NCBI GenBank assembly: GCA_020635715.1
Contig: JACJZG010000019.1
Span: forward strand, 1 to 58,746
Source: Flavobacteriales bacterium
Lineage (GTDB): Bacteria > Bacteroidota > Bacteroidia > Flavobacteriales_F > PHOS-HE28
DNA length: 58,746 bases
Reading direction: 5' to 3'
The notes under the pieces are model-generated. The model did no database searches, was not told the origin of the DNA, and was given only the letters and a program-made list of their open reading frames with translations. How positions within the stretch are numbered: the first letter of the stretch is position 1; each line of letters begins with the position of its first letter. Below, in pieces: positions 54,492 through 58,746 of this stretch. The position numbers and the translations under genes were made by a program.

Positions 54492-55196
54492 TCAAACGGG
54501 CCATGGCATCTGGAGTGCCCGAGCAGTTCGGGGACCCACTTCGCCATCCGGGGTCAACCCCTTGGTGATCTGGTAGGCGTAAACGGCCGCTGTAGTCTTA
54601 GGCCCAAATTCACCATCGATCCTTCCGGGGTCGTATCCCGCATCGCGGAGAGCGCGCTGGATGATCTTTACGGCTTCGCCTTTCATGCGTGGAGTGGTCA
54701 GACGATAGACGGTGACAGTCTCCACCGGTACGATATTTCCACGTTCAGTGTAGGTGATCCAAGGAACCAGAATGCCCGTGTCCCACCGCCGACCGTGAGC
54801 CTTACCAAGGATCACGCCGCGCCGTGTGCTGTGTGCTTCGACAGTACCGCCCTGGCCATCGGAAAAGGCAATATGGCCTATGAGATTCGGAGCGGGTGAC
54901 CTCAATAGAGCGGCTCCTGGTGTGACAATTGCCTTGGCCAGATCAATCCTTTGGCCCAGTGATACGACATCGCGTGCCCAGAATCCAGTGTATGCATCGG
55001 CCAGAGCAGGGTCTCCGCTGTTGGTACCACAACCGTACAGCCGTCCGGATACCTGATAGACGACCCAGCTACAGAACTCCGCGCAATCCCATGGGCCGCG
55101 CCAGTTCTTGTTGGACTTCGGTGCGATCACGCCCAGGCGATACTTCTCGCCGATGTGCAGAGCTGCAATTTTCACTAGTTGTTCTCCTGTAGCCAT
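54492..55196 (-). CDS. NlpC/P60- or CHAP-like hydrolase with C-terminal peptidoglycan-binding domain
   Basis: This 234-aa protein has two domains. Residues 1-165 resemble a papain-like amidase, with Cys38 in 'WDCAEFCSWVVYQVSG', a His in 'LIGHIAFSDGQGG' (about 117) and a polar 'EAHSTRRGV' next to it. Residues 172-231 are a PG_binding_1 domain ('MKGEAVKIIQRALRDAGYDPGRIDGEFGPKTTAAVYAYQ...LTPDGEVGPRTARAL'). The arrangement is that of phage endolysins and cell-wall effectors. There is no signal peptide, so export would need a holin, a contractile system or lysis. It is the first gene of the five-gene minus operon. Confidence 0.75.
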   Translation of the reverse strand: MATGEQLVKIAALHIGEKYRLGVIAPKSNKNWRGPWDCAEFCSWVVYQVSGRLYGCGTNSGDPALADAYTGFWARDVVSLGQRIDLAKAIVTPGAALLRSPAPNLIGHIAFSDGQGGTVEAHSTRRGVILGKAHGRRWDTGILVPWITYTERGNIVPVETVTVYRLTTPRMKGEAVKIIQRALRDAGYDPGRIDGEFGPKTTAAVYAYQITKGLTPDGEVGPRTARALQMPWPV

Positions 55197-55509
55197 GGAG
55201 GGATTGTGTTGCGTGAAGAGCTGGCTGGCACCCCAGCTCGCTATTCAGATGTTGTGATTGTTTAATATCATTCGAATGTAGATGAAAAACCGAATCGTTG
55301 GAGCAGGCTGTGTATAAGTACAGAACCGATACATGGAATGTTCATGGACAATTGCGAGAGGATGAGGGCGACGCGAATGCGTGAACAATGAATGTATGGT
55401 GAAGAGCTACGGAATGAAAAGCGAATGAAGATCCACTGAAAAGCGACACCTTGGGAAATGAGCTGCGTTGAACCGGCTTGGTCGAACGGACCGACAAACA
55501 ACAACAGCC
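55197..55509. other. 313-bp intergenic region between divergent operons
   Basis: A/T-richer than its surroundings (TTTAATATCATT near 55260) and without an ORF of interest. A 7-bp dyad GAGCTGG/CCAGCTC lies at 55218-55224/55233-55239. It must hold the promoters of both the NlpC-like gene and the 226-aa gene, but no confident -7 box was found. Confidence 0.4.
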
Positions 55510-56190
55510 ATGAACCAAGTACAAGAGAACAAGATGTCGATGGCCTATGCCGCAGTGCAGGTCCTCGACGAGAACAAGACGATCTGGGACGGTGTGCCAG
55601 CGATGGTGCAGGCCCATGATGAATTCAAGGCGAACATCACCGCAACGGAGCAAGCGGTGAGCAAGCAGATCGCCGACATAACGGGTCATGCCAAGGACAA
55701 GACCGCTGCCGAGGACAACATGATCGCGAAGACGCTGAGCGTAGCGGGTTCGGTGATGGCCTTTGCCACGGTGAACGGTGATAACGGGCTTGCCGAGGCG
55801 ATGAACATCACCCCCAGCGAGTTGCGACGGTATCGGGATAGCGTGGTCGCGCAGCGCTGCATGGGCGTGCATGACGCGGCCACGTTGAATGCCGCTGCAC
55901 TTGTGAGCTACGGAGTGGCGGCAGGCGACATCGTTGACCTGAAGGCCCGGATAGACAAGTATCTCTCACTGATCGCACAGCCGCGCAACAAGATCACTGC
56001 GCGGAAGGGTGCGACCGCTGAGATCGGTGCGCTGATCCGGGATACGATGAAGCTGCTGAACTACCGCATCGACCGATTGATGCAGCAGTTCGCATTCAGT
56101 CACAAGGAGTTCCATAAGCAGTACTTCAACGCGCGGATCATCATCGATCAGCACGGCCAGAAGGATGCACCAGCTGAAAAGGCCGCTTGA
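55510..56190 (+). CDS. Hypothetical helical cytosolic protein
   Basis: A 226-aa protein starting MNQVQENKMSMAYAAVQVLD. It is helical throughout, with Ala/Asp/Lys-rich heptad-like stretches ('FKANITATEQAVSKQIADITGHAKDKTAAEDNMIAKTLSVAG'). It has no signal peptide or membrane helix. Proteins with this look recur in Bacteroidota in my recollection but I know of no function. The frame extends upstream to 55468, but the ATG at 55510 gives the better N-terminus. It is monocistronic, followed by a strong terminator. Confidence 0.68.
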   Translation: MNQVQENKMSMAYAAVQVLDENKTIWDGVPAMVQAHDEFKANITATEQAVSKQIADITGHAKDKTAAEDNMIAKTLSVAGSVMAFATVNGDNGLAEAMNITPSELRRYRDSVVAQRCMGVHDAATLNAAALVSYGVAAGDIVDLKARIDKYLSLIAQPRNKITARKGATAEIGALIRDTMKLLNYRIDRLMQQFAFSHKEFHKQYFNARIIIDQHGQKDAPAEKAA

Positions 56191-56499
56191 AAAAAGGATC
56201 AGGTCCGTACCGACTGAAGCCCCCGAGAGATCGGGGGCTTCTTCGTTACGGTCGATCGGCGGTGCTCGGCGGCTAGCATGAGATCCGCTGTCGCGGCATA
56301 TGATACCCCGGGGCATTAAACCAAGGCGGCATAGTACTCGGCCGGCCTGAGATTGACAACAAAGGCGAGATCCACCCTTTGTGATTAGTGGAATTACGGC
56401 GGGGATCGCGGAACTTTGGAAGTGCCGGTCTGACCGAGGGCACCGGGAAGGCGCCGCCCTTCGCTGGGAAGCTTCGGTGGGAGCACGGGCACGAGCAGG
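56191..56499. other. 309-bp intergenic region before the NarL-type regulator
   Basis: Contains the terminator at 56216-56241. The rest shows no gene. GAACTTTG near 56410 resembles part of a -7 box but lacks the TA, so no promoter is called. Confidence 0.4.
56216..56241 (+). terminator. Terminator after the 226-aa gene
   Basis: An 11-bp stem, GAAGCCCCCGA (56216-56226) and TCGGGGGCTTC (56231-56241), with the tetraloop GAGA; the tail is TTCG. Confidence 0.75.
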
Positions 56500-57141
56500 A
56501 TGCAAGTCGCACGGTTGATCATCGCGGATCCGTTGCCGATCGTGGCAGAGGGCATGCGCAGCTGGTTGAAGGACCATCCGCGCTACGTGGTGGCCGGCGA
56601 AGTGCGCTCTGGTACCGAACTCCTGGCTGCGCTGGACACGGCGTCATACGACCTGGTGGTGATGGAGGTGTCCCTGCCGGAGATGGACGGGATCGACACG
56701 ATGCGGGCCATCCGGAAGCGGCATCCACAGCAGCGGGTGCTGGCCTTCTCGGACCTGATGGAGATCGAGTACATCAACAGCATGCTCATCGAAGGGAGCA
56801 TCGGTTACCTCTCGAAGGGCTGCGGGCCGATGGAGCTGCGCTTCGCCTTGGCACAGGTGCTCGCTGGCGACCGGTATTTGAGCGACGCGGCGGCCCGGGC
56901 CGTGGAGCAGGGCTATGCCCACACCACGAAGCATCCGGGCGGGGCCTATATCGGCCTGACTTCGCGGGAGCGGGAGATCATCCGGATGGTGGCCCAAGAG
57001 CGCACGAACGAGGAGATCGCCACCACCTTGTTCATCAGCGTGGATACCGTGAAGTCCCATCGACGGCAGTTGATGACCAAGTTGAACGTGCGGAACAGCG
57101 CCGGATTGGTGCGCTACGCGTTGGGCAGAAGATGGGTATGA
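56500..57141 (+). CDS. NarL/FixJ-type response regulator with degenerate receiver
   Basis: This 213-aa protein has a receiver domain (1-120) and a LuxR HTH (about 148-210: 'LTSREREIIRMVAQERTNEEIATTLFISVDTVKSHRRQLMTKLNV'). The receiver keeps the Ser ('AFSD') and Lys ('YLSKG') of the switch. The phosphoacceptor Asp is replaced by Glu (E56 in 'DLVVMEVSLPEMDG'), and the acidic pair near the N-terminus is reduced to 'IIADPLPIV', one Asp followed by Pro. Phosphorylation is therefore doubtful, and Glu may mimic the active state. No histidine kinase is adjacent. It lies 51 bp before queG, but no functional link is evident. Confidence 0.85.
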   Translation: MQVARLIIADPLPIVAEGMRSWLKDHPRYVVAGEVRSGTELLAALDTASYDLVVMEVSLPEMDGIDTMRAIRKRHPQQRVLAFSDLMEIEYINSMLIEGSIGYLSKGCGPMELRFALAQVLAGDRYLSDAAARAVEQGYAHTTKHPGGAYIGLTSREREIIRMVAQERTNEEIATTLFISVDTVKSHRRQLMTKLNVRNSAGLVRYALGRRWV

Positions 57142-57192
57142 GCCGGAGATGACCTTCGGTCATGTGCGGGGCAAGCCCGAACTTGCGTCGTG

Positions 57193-58110
57193 ATGCACGG
57201 GTCGGCGGAGATCAAACGGAAGGCCCATGAGCTGGGTTTCCTGGCCTGCGGTGTCGCGAAGGCGGGTTTCCTGGAGGAGGAGGCGCCCCGGCTTGAGCGG
57301 TGGCTTCGGGAGGGCCGCCACGGAGCGATGGGCTATATGGCGAACCACTTCGACCTGCGGTTGGACCCGCGGCGCCTGGTGGAGGGCGCGAAGAGCGTGA
57401 TCAGCCTGGCCTACAACTACCACACGCCGCTAAAGCAGGAGGATCCAGAGGCCCCGAAGCTGAGCACCTACGCCTTTGGCCGCGACTACCACAAGGTGGT
57501 GAAGCAGCGCCTGAAGCCCTTGGTCGCCTTCATCCAGGAGCGATATGGAGAGGTGGCCCTGAGGACCTTCGTGGACAGTGCGCCGGTGTTGGAGAAGGCC
57601 TGGGCGCAACGCAGCGGACTGGGCTGGATTGGCAAGCACACGAACATCATCCGGCAAGGCGCTGGTTCCTATTTCTTCCTGTGCGAGATCATCCTCGACC
57701 TCGACCTGGAGCCGGATGCGCCCGTGGCGGATCACTGCGGGACCTGCCGCCGCTGCATCGACGCCTGCCCGACCGAGGCCATCACCCCCTATGCGGTGGA
57801 CGGCAGCCGTTGCATCAGCTACCTCACCATCGAGTTGAAGGACGCGATCCCTGCGGAGATGGCGGGCAAGCTGAACGACTGGGCCTTCGGTTGCGACATT
57901 TGCCAGGAGGTGTGTCCGTGGAATCGCTTCAGCACCCCGCACAACGAACCGCAATTCACCCCGAAGCCAGAGCTGTTGGAGCTGAGCAAGGACGAATGGC
58001 ACGGCATGACCGAGGTGGTCTTCGACCGGCTATTCGAGGGCAGTGCCGTGAAGCGGACGAAGTACAGCGGACTACAACGGAACCTGCGTTTCCTGCGCGA
58101 GGGGACCTGA
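57193..58110 (+). CDS. queG: Epoxyqueuosine reductase QueG
   Basis: This 305-aa protein has the QueG pattern: an N-terminal cobalamin-binding part ('GFLACGVAKAGFLEEEAPRLERWL', 'MGYMANHFDLRLDPRRLV'). 'VDSAPVLEKAWAQRSGLGWIGKHTN' contains the conserved catalytic-region Asp. Two ferredoxin-type clusters are present: 'CGTCRRCIDACPTEAI' (about residues 179-194) and 'CDICQEVCPWN' (about 234-244). QueG reduces epoxyqueuosine to queuosine in tRNA, the last step of the pathway, using cobalamin and [4Fe-4S] clusters. ATG at 57193 is preferred over the GTG immediately before it. It complements the precursor transporter at 864-1652. It lacks the HEAT-like C-terminal extension of longer homologues. Confidence 0.94.
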   Translation: MHGSAEIKRKAHELGFLACGVAKAGFLEEEAPRLERWLREGRHGAMGYMANHFDLRLDPRRLVEGAKSVISLAYNYHTPLKQEDPEAPKLSTYAFGRDYHKVVKQRLKPLVAFIQERYGEVALRTFVDSAPVLEKAWAQRSGLGWIGKHTNIIRQGAGSYFFLCEIILDLDLEPDAPVADHCGTCRRCIDACPTEAITPYAVDGSRCISYLTIELKDAIPAEMAGKLNDWAFGCDICQEVCPWNRFSTPHNEPQFTPKPELLELSKDEWHGMTEVVFDRLFEGSAVKRTKYSGLQRNLRFLREGT

Positions 58111-58119
58111 TTCAGGTCC
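58103..58119. terminator. Palindrome containing both stop codons of convergent genes
   Basis: GGACCTGA, T, TCAGGTCC: the TGA of queG (58108-58110) and, on the other strand, the TGA of the small gene (58112-58114) are mirror images within one 17-bp palindrome. Possible bidirectional terminator, without a U-tract. Confidence 0.35.
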
Positions 58120-58330
58120 GCAAGGTGGTCTGGAACACCTCGATGATCACGTCCTTGTATACATGGCCGAAGGTGGCCAGGCACCAGGCTTTTAGGACGA
58201 GTTGATCATGCTGCCCGAGCCATCGTCGGGCCTTAAGGAGTTCCTTCTTGAATAAACGCTTGTCGAAGCTGACCTTTTGGAGCACCTGTTTGCTGAACTC
58301 CATCATCTTTCTTCCCTGGTCCATCATCAC
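58112..58330 (-). CDS. Small conserved-looking helical protein
   Basis: A 72-aa protein whose core reads MEFSKQVLQKVSFDKRLFKK, followed by 'WCLATFGHVYKDVIIEVFQTTL'. Two helices and an aromatic-rich end are predicted. I recall very similar small proteins of unknown function in other Bacteroidota. The first nine residues are Met-rich and the real start may be the Met at 58303 or 58306. It converges on queG with one base between the stop codons. Confidence 0.7.
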   Translation of the reverse strand: MMMDQGRKMMEFSKQVLQKVSFDKRLFKKELLKARRWLGQHDQLVLKAWCLATFGHVYKDVIIEVFQTTLRT

Positions 58331-58478
58331 GGTTCGGCTTTAGCGAGGTTGAAGGTAGTACGTTCACCGGCGGATGCAAGGGGTAAAGGTCGAACGGTTA
58401 TCCACGATCCCGAAGCCGGTGGGTGGATAGAACGCCGAACGTGCGGGACACGTGCCCTGGAAGTGCCAAAAAGTGTTG
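58331..58478. other. Intergenic region, no gene seen
   Basis: 148 bp between two minus-strand genes. A weak -7-like TACCTTCA lies on the minus strand near 58350-58357, about 20 nt upstream of the small gene. Nothing else is recognised. Confidence 0.3.
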
Positions 58479-58746
58479 TCAGGGCTGGAACTTGCGTTCC
58501 TCGGCCTGGAGTACCTCATAGGAATCCACATTGTGCGCATAGGCTACGAGGGCGCACTGCGCCGGGTTCCAGGAGGGATCCATCGGAAAGTTCGTGTAGT
58601 TCAACGTGATCGTATCCCCTTGGAGGGCGGACCCCACGATCAACGGAGCACCCCAGGTGCCGTTCACATTATCACGCAGCACATGCCGATGGACATAGTT
58701 CGGAACGTCGTTCCCGGGCGCTTCACTATCCACCTGCCAGTCGATC
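58479..58746 (-). CDS. C-terminal part of an Omp28-family outer-membrane protein (cut by the right window edge)
   Basis: The frame is open from the window edge (…IDWQVDSEAPGND) to a stop at 58479, giving about 88 codons. 'HVLRDNVNGTWGAPLIVGSALQGD', 'PSWNPAQCALVAYAHNVDSYEVLQAEE' and the short tail match the C-terminal pattern of Omp28-related proteins of Bacteroidota, which are surface lipoproteins or T9SS cargo of unknown role. The N-terminus lies outside the window. The GTG near 58733 is internal and is not a start. Confidence 0.75.
   Translation of the reverse strand, partial: IDWQVDSEAPGNDVPNYVHRHVLRDNVNGTWGAPLIVGSALQGDTITLNYTNFPMDPSWNPAQCALVAYAHNVDSYEVLQAEERKFQP

Noticed and set aside
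54492..55196. Reading the NlpC-like protein as part of a prophage
   Set aside because: Its domain plan is endolysin-like, but no capsid, tail, portal, terminase, holin or integrase genes are nearby.

Overview
The window looks like a chromosomal segment from a GC-rich, uncultured-type Bacteroidota, most likely of the Flavobacteriales side. This is an inference from family content. The evidence is a run of promoters of the Bacteroidota sigma type (TAnnTTTG box at about -7), a type IX secretion C-terminal sorting domain, an Omp28-family outer-membrane protein, a multi-copy YwqK/MORN protein, and an alternative complex III operon (actABCDEF) followed directly by coxB-coxA. No rRNA, tRNA or CRISPR array was recognised.

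Layout. (1) 1-4423, minus strand: a gene cut by the left edge, a HAD-like phosphatase, a small basic protein, a queuosine-precursor transporter, a MOSC protein and a five-heme cytochrome with a T9SS tail. The last four are nearly or fully overlapping and look like one operon. (2) 4602-7588: a MORN/YwqK repeat protein and a two-gene operon of unknown function. (3) 7677-12392: the rimP-nusA-infB translation/transcription operon, with a terminator-like hairpin in its leader and a block of three hairpins between nusA and infB. (4) 12424-24812: a SPOR protein and, divergently, the ACIII-cytochrome oxidase operon, which includes a 51-aa membrane ORF wedged between actF and coxB. A 23-bp inverted repeat lies between the two divergent units. 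(5) 24818-26945: a barrel-like protein, leaderless ruvB and an XRE-type regulator.

(6) 27788-44623: a complete Tc (ABC) toxin locus. A giant TcA subunit is followed by a single-chain TcB-TcC fusion whose C-terminal effector module is lower in GC than the cage and overlaps by 4 bp a small gene that has the position of an immunity gene. (7) About 44.8-56.2 kb: accessory DNA. It has an IS1-family element, a 1254-aa nuclease-like/STAND NTPase protein resembling anti-phage sensors, a YegP protein, a three-helix membrane protein paired with a prokaryotic YEATS protein, and a convergent five-gene operon. That operon encodes an NlpC/P60-like hydrolase with a peptidoglycan-binding domain, a DUF900-type alpha/beta hydrolase, an M19-like dipeptidase, a lipoprotein and a small helical protein. 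This stretch reads as a defence or conflict island and is the best place to look for an undescribed system. (8) 56.5-58.7 kb: a NarL-type regulator with a degenerate receiver, queG, a small conserved-looking protein and the C-terminus of an Omp28-like protein.

How the parts fit. The respiratory operon moves electrons from menaquinol through ACIII to an aa3-type oxidase. The queuosine transporter near the left edge and QueG near the right belong to one tRNA-modification pathway. The Tc toxin and the neighbouring island together form an antagonism/defence region of about 28 kb between housekeeping blocks. Functions in that island are inferred from domains and neighbourhood only.
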